Positions 1-8,784 are shown, numbered from the stretch's first letter. The stretch: DNA of 64,000 bases from Maritalea porphyrae (GCF_027213965.1 NZ_JAPWGX010000005.1:153236-217235); one strand, 5' to 3'. Notes: a model not told the origin generated them from the letters alone. A program made the numbers and translations.

Positions 1-60
1 GCCACACCAAGCAGCAAGCCACATACAACCATGATTTTAGTTCATTGCACATTGGCACAG

Positions 61-78
61 ATATACGTTAACGTCAAC
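61..78. promoter_or_regulatory. Imperfect copy of a palindromic operator
   Basis: ATACGTTAACGTCAA at 63-77 repeats the core of the perfect palindrome at 181-198, matching it at 15 of 18 positions. The two centres are 120 bp apart. It is probably a second site for the MerR-type regulator encoded at 1958, or the site of a divergent gene lying off the left edge. Confidence 0.5.
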
Positions 79-180
79 ACAATGACGATAAAGGCAAGAG
101 CCTGAATTGCCTAACATTTGAAGGTGCTTAAGCGATCCACCACCCCTAAACTCGAAAATGTTTTTGCGGGACGTCGCTTA

Positions 181-198
181 ATTGACGTTAACGTCAAT
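181..198. promoter_or_regulatory. Perfect 18-bp palindrome, probable LiuR-type MerR operator
   Basis: ATTGACGTTAACGTCAAT is an exact inverted repeat lying about 40 bp before the acyl-CoA synthetase start. LiuR-family MerR regulators of acyl-CoA and branched-chain amino acid catabolism bind palindromes with an ACGT-N-ACGT core. The MerR gene is the second gene of the operon this site precedes, so autoregulation is the natural reading. Binding is inferred. Confidence 0.65.
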
Positions 199-239
199 AC
201 ATGCAATAGTTTTTGCAACCAAATTAAGGGGAGTGGGAA

Positions 240-1958
240 ATGGGAACAAAATCAGCAACGCACAAGCCGTATCAACCTTGGATCGAAAACTATCCTGAAG
301 GAATTGACTTTTACGCTCCGGTCGATACCACCCCTGTGCCCGAGCAAATCGATGCGTCTGTCAAGAAACACGCAAACAGGGTCGCCCTTGATTTCCTTGG
401 CAAAGAAACAACGTTCGCAGAACTTGGCGAAGCGATTGATCAAATGGCGGGCGCTTTGCAAAAGCAAATGGGCATCAAAAAAGGCGACAGGGTCGCCCTT
501 CTCATGCCAAACAGCCATTTCTTTCCGATCGCTTATTATGCCGCACTAAAAATTGGCGCAACAATCGTCAATTGCAACCCGCTATATACTGTCCCCGAAC
601 TTACCCATATTCTTAAAAACTCCAATTGCAAGGTCATCATCACCCTTGATTTGGCACTCACATTCGACAAAGCAGAAGCGCTTGCACAAGATAACTTGTG
701 CGAAAAAATACTGGTTGCCCACTTCCCTAACGCGCTACCGACCTTAAAGAAGGTGCTTTATAAGCTTTTAAAGAGCAAGGATCTCGCCAATATAGCTGCT
801 TCATCGCAAGCAGGTAAGACAGTTCATTGGGATGACTTGATGAACGCAGGTCACCTCCCAGACAAGGTTGCCCTAAGCGGCGATGATATGGCTGTGCTCC
901 AATTTACGGGCGGCACCACCGGACTTCCCAAAGCCGCCGTACTCACCCACGCAAATATTGCGGCGAACTTGAGCCAGATCGACTTGTGGGGGCTTGATTT
1001 ATTCAGGCCACCAGCCAGCCTGATCGCGGTTTTACCCTTCTTCCATATTTTTGCAATGACGGTGTGCATGAACACCCCATTGGTCAACGGGGTTAAAGTG
1101 GTCATGCTGCCGCGCTATGAAAAGCTCCCGCTGCTCAAATTAATTGTGCGCACCAAACCAACAATCTTTCCAGCTGTTCCCACCCTTTCACACGCACTGG
1201 CTACAGCCCCAGAGCTAGACAAATATGACATTTCAAGCATTGAAATCGGCATTTCGGGCGGCGCAGCGCTGCCAAACGAAACAAAAATTGCTTTTGCCAA
1301 AGCAACCGGTGGCCGAATAGCTGAAGGGTACGGCCTAACCGAAACCGCACCGGTTTTGGCATGCTCACCACTCTATGGAACGAACAAAGAAAACTCCATC
1401 GGCCAACCCATGCCCGGCACGGACATTCAATTTGTCAGTGTTGAGGATCCTTCGGTATTTGTTGAACCCGGCGAGCGCGGCGAGCTTGTTGCCAAGGGCC
1501 CTCAAATTATGCCTGGATATCTGGACAACCCTGAAGCAAACGCCGAGGCCTTTGTTAATGGCTATTTCCGAACAGGCGATGTTGGGTACATTGACGAAGA
1601 GGGCTTTATCTTCATCGTCGACCGCATCAAAGACACCATCATTTGTTCTGGTTACAATGTTTACCCGCGCGCCATCGAAGACGCGCTTTACCACCACGAT
1701 GCGGTTGATGAATGCAATGTCATCGGCGTTAAAGACGAATATCGAGGCGAAGCGCCAATTGCATTTGTGAAGCTGGTCAAAGGTACCACTGCAACCGAAG
1801 ACGAACTGATGGCGTTCATCCAAACATATATATCCAAGATTGAAATGCCGCGTGAAATCATCTTCAAAGATGAGCTTCCCAAAACCCTTATTGGCAAGCT
1901 GTCGAAAAAAGAGCTACGCGAAGAATACCAAAAAATGTCGGATTCGAAGGCATCGTAA
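240..1958 (+). CDS. fadD: Long-chain fatty-acid--CoA ligase (AMP-binding enzyme)
   Basis: The 572-residue protein has the full set of adenylate-forming motifs: the phosphate-binding loop TGGTTGLPK near residue 222, GYGLTETAP near 363, YFRTGDVGYID near 442, DRIKDTIICSGYNVYP near 461, and a C-terminal IGK catalytic lysine near 551. It activates fatty acids to acyl-CoA through an acyl-adenylate, feeding beta-oxidation or lipid synthesis, and is probably cytosolic or membrane-peripheral. The ATG at 240 follows AAGGGGAG. Its stop overlaps the start of the MerR gene (TAATG), so the two are translationally coupled. The chain length of the substrate cannot be read from the sequence, so the fadD symbol is by family. 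Confidence 0.88.
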   Translation: MGTKSATHKPYQPWIENYPEGIDFYAPVDTTPVPEQIDASVKKHANRVALDFLGKETTFAELGEAIDQMAGALQKQMGIKKGDRVALLMPNSHFFPIAYYAALKIGATIVNCNPLYTVPELTHILKNSNCKVIITLDLALTFDKAEALAQDNLCEKILVAHFPNALPTLKKVLYKLLKSKDLANIAASSQAGKTVHWDDLMNAGHLPDKVALSGDDMAVLQFTGGTTGLPKAAVLTHANIAANLSQIDLWGLDLFRPPASLIAVLPFFHIFAMTVCMNTPLVNGVKVVMLPRYEKLPLLKLIVRTKPTIFPAVPTLSHALATAPELDKYDISSIEIGISGGAALPNETKIAFAKATGGRIAEGYGLTETAPVLACSPLYGTNKENSIGQPMPGTDIQFVSVEDPSVFVEPGERGELVAKGPQIMPGYLDNPEANAEAFVNGYFRTGDVGYIDEEGFIFIVDRIKDTIICSGYNVYPRAIEDALYHHDAVDECNVIGVKDEYRGEAPIAFVKLVKGTTATEDELMAFIQTYISKIEMPREIIFKDELPKTLIGKLSKKELREEYQKMSDSKAS

Positions 1959-2371
1959 TGGATAGAATACTGGAAAAACCAGCCGAAAAGAAACAAGATC
2001 TGTTTTCAATTGCTGAACTCGCCGACGAGTTCAGCATTTCCACCCGAACAATTCGATTCTATGAGTCTAAAGGCCTCATCATTCCCGACCGTGTGGGGAC
2101 CACACGGGTATTTCGCCGCCGCGACCGCACCCGCTTACTGCTCATACTGCGCGGCAAAAGGCTTGGATTTTCACTGAGTGAAATATCCGATTACCTCGAG
2201 CTCTATGACGCCGACAACACCCAAGCAACACAAACCCAGCATTTGCTGGAGCGGGTCAATTCAAGACTATCGATGCTGCGCGCCCAAAAAGAAGATTTGG
2301 AAATAGCGGTCAAAGAACTTGAGGCCATGCAAGAATACGCTCTTCAGCAACTAGAAAAGCAAACAAGCTAA
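1958..2371 (+). CDS. MerR-family transcriptional regulator (LiuR-like)
   Basis: The 137-residue protein has an N-terminal winged helix-turn-helix (about residues 15-82, including STRTIRFYESKGL and GFSLSEISDYLELYD) followed by a dimerisation coiled coil at about 88-130. It lacks the cysteines of metal-sensing MerR proteins, which fits the acyl-CoA-responsive LiuR type. The ATG overlaps the synthetase stop by one base. Two palindromes upstream of the operon (61-78, 181-198) are its likely operators. Ligand and exact regulon are inferred. The 3' end overlaps the convergent gene at 2368 by four bases. Confidence 0.8.
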   Translation: MDRILEKPAEKKQDLFSIAELADEFSISTRTIRFYESKGLIIPDRVGTTRVFRRRDRTRLLLILRGKRLGFSLSEISDYLELYDADNTQATQTQHLLERVNSRLSMLRAQKEDLEIAVKELEAMQEYALQQLEKQTS

Positions 2372-2958
2372 ATCGCTTTCAACCCATCTTGGGCAAATGC
2401 GGGCGGTTTATGATCAAAAACATCGACCACTTCAACGCCCTTAAACACATCACGCCGGACAGACAGGCACTTATAAGGGGCAAGCCCATTCCGCTTTTCG
2501 TGCTGTTGGGTTTGTGAACCAAAGAAGTTTCGTCGATCAGGGCCGAAATAGTCGGCGGTTTCATAGTATTTGATGACATTGTTCAGCTGTCGTTTTGCGC
2601 GCGTACGCAGCATATCAAAAGTACATGGGAATTGAACAATGTCGTCAAATCCAATACCGATATACTGCCGCAGCTCCTCTTTTGAGATCTCTTTTGCCAT
2701 CAATATGATTGGCGAAAATCGAACATCATCGTCTTTGTAGGTTCGAATTGCATTGATCGCCGCGCGGATTTGAACGACCTGACTGGACTGCGAAAAGAAA
2801 CAATAATTGATGTGATGTCTGGAGATCGCCTGCTCAAGCGATTCAAAGTCGTTAACGCAAAATGTACGCATAAAGCCGATCGAGATTAGGTTGGCGCAAA
2901 ACGCCTCCGACCACCGTCCATCTGCTGAAAATACTAACGCACTACATCTATTGAGCAT
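2368..2958 (-). CDS. Degenerate receiver-domain protein with GPDRR motif
   Basis: The 196-residue protein folds by pattern like a CheY receiver (strand SALVFSA, helix, then FSPIILMAKE near 90 and a helix with FDDIVQFP). The segment that should carry the phosphoacceptor aspartate reads NYCFFSQSS, and no conserved lysine follows, so it probably cannot be phosphorylated normally. A YFGPDRR motif near residue 135 marks a small family of alphaproteobacterial receiver-like proteins. ATG at 2958 is chosen over a TTG six bases upstream. It stands alone, tail-to-tail with the MerR gene. The function is unknown. Confidence 0.55.
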   Translation of the reverse strand: MLNRCSALVFSADGRWSEAFCANLISIGFMRTFCVNDFESLEQAISRHHINYCFFSQSSQVVQIRAAINAIRTYKDDDVRFSPIILMAKEISKEELRQYIGIGFDDIVQFPCTFDMLRTRAKRQLNNVIKYYETADYFGPDRRNFFGSQTQQHEKRNGLAPYKCLSVRRDVFKGVEVVDVFDHKPPAFAQDGLKAI

Positions 2959-3175
2959 GATCAAATACTTAAAAGTTACAAACGAAGACTAGCAGCTCCG
3001 CCTAAACTTTTAGTAAATTGTTGATGAAACCAATTATTGAGCAACAAATCAATTTGTCGATTTTCCACAAACCGATCAACCAGTGCAAAGCGCATCAGGG
3101 TACGAAACACACAACGGCGCGAAACAGGCAGATGCCCATTAAGAAACAAATCAAGATGAATAGAAGGGGAATGGA

Positions 3176-3250
3176 TGGTGGGCGTAACTGGGATTGAACC
3201 AGTGACCCCTACAATGTCAATGTAGTGCTCTCCCGCTGAGCTATACGCCC
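3176..3250 (-). tRNA. tRNA-Val (GAC), CCA encoded
   Basis: The reverse strand folds as a complete 75-nt cloverleaf. The acceptor stem pairs GGGCGTA with TACGCCC, the D arm holds AGCTCAGCGGGAGAGC, and the anticodon stem CTACA/TGTAG encloses loop TTGACAT with anticodon GAC. The T arm is CTGGTTCAATCCCAG, and the discriminator A is followed by an encoded CCA. It is a single isolated tRNA gene with no integrase or attachment-site duplication visible nearby. Confidence 0.95.
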
Positions 3251-3416
3251 ATCCGTGCAATCAAGATTGCTGGGGTGATAGACCATAAAACCACAATGCG
3301 GGTCAATAGCTATTTGTCCAAAATTTGGCATTCCCTGCCCGGGCGCAATTGCGACCTAGACATATTGCGCATCGCTTTGCATACTCGCTGCAATATTTGC
3401 CGCAACAGGATAGCTA

Positions 3417-4283
3417 ATGCCACTAAGCACAACACAAATTGCTCGGTCGATGATGCAGGCGCAACGCAACAAACTCGCATTGCCCACACTCGCCGCCTCA
3501 TTGTTGTTGTTGGCACTTTTTGCATTGGCAATAGGCGGTTATCTTATGAGTTACATCCCACTTTGGGCGGCAAGCCTATTGTCATTTTTTGCCATACATA
3601 TGAGCTTTGCCGTTGCTCATGAAGCAACCCATAAAACCATTTCAAATCGCTCAAACGCTTGGCTAGATCAGCTGTTAGGCACCTTGCATGGCTGGCTGCT
3701 CGTTTATGACTTTCCCACATTCAAGTTTTTACACCTACGCCACCACGCCAACACCAACGACCCCGAACACGACCCTGATTACTGGCTTCAAAACGTCTCG
3801 ATCCCCAAAGGTCTGTTTCTAGGACTGTTCGTCCCCCTTCACTATTTGCGCATGTTTGTCATTGCAGACAAAAAACACGCAATCTCAAAGACATTCGCAA
3901 CATCGAGCTATATTCGTATCGGCTTGATCATTGCGGTATTAATGATTTTGCTGATCATGTTTCCGGTGCAAACCTTCTTCTTATGGCTAGCCCCCGCATC
4001 TATTGCTTCTTCCGCTATCGCTGTCTCACATAGAATTTTACACACCATTGAACAGACATCTGATCGCAAAAAGACCACACTGATCGTGCGCGGAGAACGA
4101 TTTTGGGAATATATCGTTAGCCCATTTTTTTGGCTGAATAACCATCACTTTTTACACCACGAGTATCCAAAATTGCCCTGCTACACCCACGAAAGCCTTT
4201 TCGCGCAAACCCAAAACCAACTGAAAAAAGATGGTGTGCAGGTGCGAACAATTGGTGCTCACACAACCCCAAGCGCGAAATGA
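3417..4283 (+). CDS. Fatty acid desaturase-family membrane di-iron enzyme
   Basis: The 288-residue integral membrane protein has the three histidine boxes of the desaturase/hydroxylase superfamily: HEATH near residue 68, HLRHH near 106 (followed by NTNDPEHDPD) and HHFLHH near 243, arranged among four or so hydrophobic segments. The boxes bind a di-iron centre that oxidises acyl chains or carotenoids in the membrane. The ATG at 3417 follows AGGATAG. It overlaps the next gene by four bases (ATGA), so it probably acts together with that alpha/beta hydrolase. Whether the substrate is a fatty acid or a carotenoid cannot be decided here. Confidence 0.75.
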   Translation: MPLSTTQIARSMMQAQRNKLALPTLAASLLLLALFALAIGGYLMSYIPLWAASLLSFFAIHMSFAVAHEATHKTISNRSNAWLDQLLGTLHGWLLVYDFPTFKFLHLRHHANTNDPEHDPDYWLQNVSIPKGLFLGLFVPLHYLRMFVIADKKHAISKTFATSSYIRIGLIIAVLMILLIMFPVQTFFLWLAPASIASSAIAVSHRILHTIEQTSDRKKTTLIVRGERFWEYIVSPFFWLNNHHFLHHEYPKLPCYTHESLFAQTQNQLKKDGVQVRTIGAHTTPSAK

Positions 4284-5218
4284 TGGAGCAGTCCCTTCTT
4301 CGCACTACCAAAATTGATACGTGGCGCAACCAATCTCACCCTTTGCCCAAAAATTCAGTTTACCGTTCGATTGGAGGGCGAGAGGAATTTCAGGCCTATT
4401 ATGATAAATCTTTGAGTTTGTTGGATGGGGATGTTGAAACAAGCGTGCTCGCCACATCCTTTGGCACCACCCATGTTACCAGCATGGGCAATCGCCAAGC
4501 AAAGCCACTCTTAATACTACCCGGCATGTCCATTACCGGCCCAATGATGCTCAACTTCTTTGCCTATCTGGCTAAAGACCATTGGTTGATCGCGCCGGAC
4601 CTAATCGGCCAGCCGGGCCGCTCTGCTGACGTGCCTTTCACTATGAAAAACAACGCCTACGGCAAATGGCTCATAGAGCTGATGGATCAGCTGCATCTTG
4701 AAAAGGCAGATATTGCTGGGGCCAGCTTTGGGGGTTCAATCGCACTAGAAATGCTCAAACTCGCCCCAAAGCGGGTCGACAAACTTGCGCTTGTTGTCAC
4801 CGCAGGTGTTACGCCCAAATTGCCCTACATCAAGATTTACGCCAAGCTCTTGCTCTCCTGGCTCGCCTATCGTTTTGTTCCAAATAAAGCAATCTTACCC
4901 ACAATAGCCCGTCCATTGTCGCGCCATTTGACGCCGGACAACATTGACTATCTTGACATCATAATTCGCCAAACCGCCTTTTGGCGACATCGGCCAGCTG
5001 GACCATTCTTTAAAAATGATATGCCCAAAGATATGGCGCCGGTTTTTATTGTCTTCGCCCGAAACGACATTATGTTCCCATACGATAAAACACGTGCCCA
5101 CGCAGAGCGCATCTTGAACATCGGAATTGAATTTGTGCTTGAAGAAAGCGCCCACATGCCTGGCGACAAAGAAATGGCCCCTATCCACAAAGAGATAGAG
5201 GCCTATTTCAAAACCTAG
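4280..5218 (+). CDS. Alpha/beta hydrolase
   Basis: The 312-residue protein carries the nucleophile elbow GASFGG (Ser near 149), an oxyanion loop region ILPGMSITGP near 95, the late acidic position in FARNDIMFPYD and the catalytic His in ESAHMPGDK near the C-terminus. The probable role is hydrolysis of an ester or lipid-derived substrate. It is translationally coupled to the desaturase-like gene (ATGA overlap), suggesting one lipid-modifying unit. It converges on cpdR with 15 bp between the stops. The substrate is unknown. Confidence 0.75.
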   Translation: MMEQSLLRTTKIDTWRNQSHPLPKNSVYRSIGGREEFQAYYDKSLSLLDGDVETSVLATSFGTTHVTSMGNRQAKPLLILPGMSITGPMMLNFFAYLAKDHWLIAPDLIGQPGRSADVPFTMKNNAYGKWLIELMDQLHLEKADIAGASFGGSIALEMLKLAPKRVDKLALVVTAGVTPKLPYIKIYAKLLLSWLAYRFVPNKAILPTIARPLSRHLTPDNIDYLDIIIRQTAFWRHRPAGPFFKNDMPKDMAPVFIVFARNDIMFPYDKTRAHAERILNIGIEFVLEESAHMPGDKEMAPIHKEIEAYFKT

Positions 5219-5233
5219 AGAAATGAGCGAACA

Positions 5234-5593
5234 CTATGCGGCAAGCAAGCGTTCCACTTCATCAACCAAATCTTTCAAATGAAATGGTTTTGACAAAACA
5301 GAGGCGTCTTTTGGTGCCTCGCTATCCGGGTTGAGCGCAACAGCAGCAAAACCGGTGATAAACATCACCTTCAAATCCGGATCAAGTTCAGTGGCGCGAC
5401 GGGCCAATTCAATCCCGTCCATTTCTGGCATCACAATGTCAGAAAGCAGCAACGTAAATGGCTCTTCACGCAAGCGCTCATAAGCCGAGCGTCCATTGTC
5501 GAATGCAACCACTTCATAACCGGCATTACCCAATGCGCGCGTTAAAAACTTGCGCATATCGTTATCATCTTCAGCCAACAGAATTCGACGCAT
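5234..5593 (-). CDS. cpdR: Single-domain response regulator CpdR
   Basis: The 119-residue stand-alone receiver has the acidic pair EDD (residues 8-10), phosphoacceptor Asp52 in LLSDIVMPEMDG, FITGF and the LSKPFH lysine near 101. The sequence around ITGFAAVALNPDS and APKDA is characteristic of CpdR, which in Caulobacter and rhizobia, when unphosphorylated, recruits ClpXP to the cell pole to degrade CtrA and other substrates, under control of CckA-ChpT. ATG at 5593 is preferred over an upstream in-frame start because TTGGAGAGGC lies just before it and the family begins MKRILLAEDD. It is divergent from the hutG-like gene, an arrangement seen in Hyphomicrobiales. Confidence 0.9.
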   Translation of the reverse strand: MRRILLAEDDNDMRKFLTRALGNAGYEVVAFDNGRSAYERLREEPFTLLLSDIVMPEMDGIELARRATELDPDLKVMFITGFAAVALNPDSEAPKDASVLSKPFHLKDLVDEVERLLAA

Positions 5594-5772
5594 CGAAAAA
5601 GCCTCTCCAAAAGCAATCAATTGATTCGGATTTTGCCTGTGTGTGGCCACAAACTCAAGCCAACAACGTCACTATTTATTTCTGCACATCAAATCATCTT
5701 GTTCGGGTGGACTTCATAATCATTCTTCTACACAATGTGCTCTGGGGAACAGCACCGTAATTCGCGGAGAAC

Positions 5773-6657
5773 ATGTTGAAATCAGACTATTTTGACCGAC
5801 CAGCTTTTGAAACAATCCGGCCGCGCGTTCAACGCGCCCCATTTGTTTTCAATTCACCCCATTCGGGCAGGGACTATCCAAAGCGCTTTGTGGATCAAAC
5901 GCGACTAGATGAATTGAGCATTCGCCAATCTGAAGACGCATTTGTCGACGAATTGTTTGGCCGCGCGCCCAACTTTGGCGCCCCCTTATTGCGCGCTCAC
6001 TTTCCACGCGCCTACTTGGATGTAAACAGAGAACCCTACGAGCTCGATCCGGTGATGTTTGAGGGCCAACTGCCTGACAATTACAATACAATGTCGCCAC
6101 GGGTCGCTGCTGGCTTGGGGACCATTGCAAAAATTGTCGCTGAGAAGAAGCCCATATATCGCACTAAGCTCTCGCTAGCAGACGCACACATGCGCATTGA
6201 GGGCATTTACAAGCCCTACCACGCTGCCTTGCAAAACCTTTTGAGCCAAACCCTTGAAAACTTTGGCATTGCTGTTTTGATTGATTGCCATTCCATGCCG
6301 AATTTGGATAAACGCGGCAATGCCAGTGCACCAGACATTGTGCTGGGCGATCGTTTTGGCTCAACCTGCCACCCAATGATTGCGGACCTGACCGATACAC
6401 TATTTACAACGGCAGGCTTAAAAGTTGCGCGCAACCGTCCTTATGCTGGCGGTTTCACCACCAAGACCTACGGCAAGCCTGGCAATAATGTCCATGCCCT
6501 GCAAATTGAAATAGGTCGGCATCTGTATATGAACGAAGTGACGTTAGAAAAAAGCGCAAACTTTGCGCATATGCAACAGCTCACTCATCAGCTTATTTCA
6601 CTCTTGGTGCGACTGGATTTGCGCGAGTTCATTGACCAACCGCGCGCCGCCGAATAA
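5773..6657 (+). CDS. hutG: N-formylglutamate amidohydrolase family protein
   Basis: The 294-residue zinc hydrolase-type protein has the family signatures FNSPHSGRDYP near residue 27, the FPRAYLDVNREPYELDP block near 75, VLIDCHSMP near 168 and the late HALQIEIGRHLYM motif. The family cleaves N-formyl-L-glutamate to formate and glutamate at the end of one histidine degradation route. No other hut gene is nearby, so the in vivo substrate could differ. The start follows GGAGAAC. It is divergent from cpdR. Confidence 0.82.
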   Translation: MLKSDYFDRPAFETIRPRVQRAPFVFNSPHSGRDYPKRFVDQTRLDELSIRQSEDAFVDELFGRAPNFGAPLLRAHFPRAYLDVNREPYELDPVMFEGQLPDNYNTMSPRVAAGLGTIAKIVAEKKPIYRTKLSLADAHMRIEGIYKPYHAALQNLLSQTLENFGIAVLIDCHSMPNLDKRGNASAPDIVLGDRFGSTCHPMIADLTDTLFTTAGLKVARNRPYAGGFTTKTYGKPGNNVHALQIEIGRHLYMNEVTLEKSANFAHMQQLTHQLISLLVRLDLREFIDQPRAAE

Positions 6658-6688
6658 GCAAGAACTCAAATATTTCAAATTTTTTCCG

Positions 6689-6765
6689 AAAAAGGGGCCG
6701 CCCGAAGCGGCCCTAGTCAAGGGAGGAAACGTTAGCAGCTCAAAGCAATATTTGCTGAGTTGCCA
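6689..6765 (-). ncRNA. mmgR: suhB / MmgR (alpha-r8) small RNA
   Basis: The reverse strand reads as a roughly 77-nt RNA. A 5' hairpin CTCAGCAA/TTGCTTTGAG (about 6741-6760) is followed by GAGCTGCTAACG, then a single-stranded anti-Shine-Dalgarno stretch TTTCCTCCCT (6719-6728). It ends in a strong terminator, GGGCCGC-TTCGG-GCGGCCC followed by five T (6689-6713). This is the architecture of the Rfam suhB RNA, named for its place upstream of suhB, and called MmgR in Sinorhizobium meliloti, where it limits polyhydroxybutyrate accumulation. An inositol-monophosphatase-family gene lies next to it here, though on the opposite strand. The 5' end is estimated from the family length. Confidence 0.85.
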
Positions 6766-6948
6766 ATGCATCATGCATCTACTGGGGTGAACTGATTTGC
6801 CCCAAAATGCAAGCCATCAACCAACAACAAAACAACCAATTCGATAAGCTGTTGCCAAAATGACTCTACCAAAACCATAGAACAGCAGTGTAAAGATTTC
6901 CTAAACCTTCATCAAAATCCAACAAAACCAGCAAGTTGATAGAAAAAA

Positions 6949-7776
6949 ATGAAAAATCCACGAATAGAATCCACCGAAGATTTGGATTTCGATTTAATTC
7001 ACAGAATTTTGCTGGAAGCATCTGAAAAAGCGCAGAATATTACGCTTAAATACTTCCGTAAAACTATCGATGTTGAGAATAAACTGCAAAGCGGGTTCGA
7101 CCCTGTCACCGCCGCAGACAAGGAAGCAGAATTGGCGATCCGCGCCGTTATCGCGAACCATTTCCCAGACCATAGCATATTTGGCGAAGAATGGGACAAT
7201 AAGGAAACGAACAGTCCGTTCAGCTGGATCATTGATCCCATCGATGGCACCCGCGCCTTTATCTGCGGCTTGCCTGTGTGGGGCACTCTTATCGCCCTTA
7301 CCTATCAAGGTGAAGCAATTGCTGGCCTCATGAGCCAGCCCCACATCGGTGAGAATTTTGTCGGATTGCCAGGCAAGTCATTTCTAACACGCAACGGCAC
7401 ACACAGTAATTTGCGTACAAGCGGCGTGAAAGAATTGGGCCAGGCCAACTTATTCACCACATCGCCTCGCATCTTCTCGCGCGCGTCTTCTCTTGCAGCC
7501 TATGACAGACTGGAAAACAATGTAAAGCTCGCGCGCTATGGACTGGACTGCTACGCCTACGCGATGCTGGCCTCTGGCCATGGCGAGTTGGTGGTCGAAG
7601 AAGACCTTAAGAACGTCGACATAGCTGCAATGATCCCCATTATCGAACAAGCTGGCGGCATTGTCAGCACCTGGTCAGGTAAACAAGCCTCCAACGGCGG
7701 ACAAATCATCGCGGCAGCCAATGAAGAAATCCACAGAGCGGCTTTGGAAGTGCTTGCGCCTGCAGCAATCGATTAG
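6949..7776 (+). CDS. hisN: Inositol monophosphatase family protein, probably histidinol-phosphatase HisN
   Basis: The 275-residue Mg-dependent phosphatase has all family motifs: DPVTAADKEAE near residue 52 (metal and lithium-sensitive loop), GEEW near 81, WIIDPIDGTRAF near 93-104 and the late LKNVDIAAMIPIIEQAGG near 226-243. The DGTRAF variant resembles the HisN-type histidinol-phosphatase of actinobacteria and alphaproteobacteria more than SuhB, so histidine biosynthesis is the likely role, but inositol-1-phosphate or another sugar phosphate cannot be excluded. It lies beside the suhB/MmgR RNA gene. It converges on the lipase gene with 12 bp between stops. Confidence 0.75.
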   Translation: MKNPRIESTEDLDFDLIHRILLEASEKAQNITLKYFRKTIDVENKLQSGFDPVTAADKEAELAIRAVIANHFPDHSIFGEEWDNKETNSPFSWIIDPIDGTRAFICGLPVWGTLIALTYQGEAIAGLMSQPHIGENFVGLPGKSFLTRNGTHSNLRTSGVKELGQANLFTTSPRIFSRASSLAAYDRLENNVKLARYGLDCYAYAMLASGHGELVVEEDLKNVDIAAMIPIIEQAGGIVSTWSGKQASNGGQIIAAANEEIHRAALEVLAPAAID

Positions 7777-7788
7777 ATTGCTATCTGG

Positions 7789-8784
7789 CTAAAAACCTTT
7801 GGTTTGTTCAGTGATAAAGGCGTCAAAGGCGGCAAACGCCTGCGCACGAATGGCATCCGTTTCCATGAAAATCTCATGGCGGGAGTTGGGCAACACAGCG
7901 TGGCGTCCAATGCGCATACTGATCCCCAACTGCTCAATTGCGGGGGTCGAGACCACACTGTCAGACGCCGCCCCCAACATGAGCACTGGCAACCGAATTT
8001 CAGAGGCAAACTCGCTGGTGTTGGCGCGCAGCATCGCTTTAAACGACGCGGCGCCCCAACCAATGGACGGCGCGCCAATTTCCAAATCGGGACGGTGATC
8101 AAGCGTTTTGACCATGCGCATATATCGTGAATGATCCGATGTTATGTCATTGCCGGGAAATGTTGCTTCACTCGGGTGGGGGAAATTCCATGGATTAAGA
8201 GGCAATCTTCCAAGACCAAGATATTTACCAGCGCCCAAAATTGTAGCTGCTGTTGCAAGGCTCACGCCCGTATCCACCGACACCATTGGCGCACTTAAAA
8301 ACACCCGATCGAACATCAATCTATCGCGGGTTGCAGCCAATAAAGACACAAGACCACCCATTGAGTGACCCACTAGGAAATAGGGCGGCGGGCAATCGGG
8401 TAGCAAGATCTGCGCGTGGAAATCCACAAGATCCGTCACATAGTCGTCGAAATCCTCAACATAGCCAAGTTTGGGATTGCCTATTAGCCGGTCGGACCCA
8501 CCCTGCCCGCGCCAGTCGAACGCTGCCACCTGAAAACCACGCGTTTGAAAATCAACAATCGTTTCAAAGTATTTTTCTATATATTCCGTCCGCCCCTGCA
8601 CCAAACAAATGGTGCCCCGCTTTTTTTGACCAAGCGCGGGAAATATAGCGTAACGCAATCGCACTCGATCTTGGGTCGAAAAATATCCTGCTTGCGCACC
8701 CTCTGGAATGGGGTTTGAAGGAATATTGGCAAGTTCGGGGCCCAAAACCTGAGCAACTGACGAAGATTTGGCTGGCAAAGACAT
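7789..8784 (-). CDS. Alpha/beta hydrolase, lysophospholipase/monoacylglycerol lipase type
   Basis: The 331-residue protein of the Hydrolase_4 (PldB-like) type has VQGRTEYIEKY near residue 62, FDWRGQGGSDR near 89, nucleophile elbow VGHSMGG (Ser141) and C-terminal SRHEIFMETD with the catalytic His. It probably hydrolyses lysophospholipids or monoacylglycerols. The ATG at 8784 follows GTGGGG. A TTG twelve bases upstream gives a slightly longer product but has no better ribosome site. It has no signal peptide, so it is likely cytosolic or membrane-peripheral. Confidence 0.8.
   Translation of the reverse strand: MSLPAKSSSVAQVLGPELANIPSNPIPEGAQAGYFSTQDRVRLRYAIFPALGQKKRGTICLVQGRTEYIEKYFETIVDFQTRGFQVAAFDWRGQGGSDRLIGNPKLGYVEDFDDYVTDLVDFHAQILLPDCPPPYFLVGHSMGGLVSLLAATRDRLMFDRVFLSAPMVSVDTGVSLATAATILGAGKYLGLGRLPLNPWNFPHPSEATFPGNDITSDHSRYMRMVKTLDHRPDLEIGAPSIGWGAASFKAMLRANTSEFASEIRLPVLMLGAASDSVVSTPAIEQLGISMRIGRHAVLPNSRHEIFMETDAIRAQAFAAFDAFITEQTKGF

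Noticed and set aside
1..32. A minus-strand frame beginning ATG at 32 and running off the left edge (MVVCGLLLGV...)
   Set aside because: Only ten codons are visible, with no ribosome site. It could be the start of a divergent gene, but it cannot be supported from the window.
3176..3250. tRNA-Val as an integration site
   Set aside because: There is no integrase gene and no duplicated 3' end of the tRNA within reach, and the flanking genes look like normal chromosome.
5623..5627. A GANTC methylation site upstream of cpdR
   Set aside because: Such sites are common. A single one near the start is not evidence of cell-cycle control without further data.
6689..6714. A plus-strand terminator for the hutG-like gene
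   Set aside because: The stem is followed by TAGTC on the plus strand, while five T follow on the minus strand. It belongs to the MmgR RNA.
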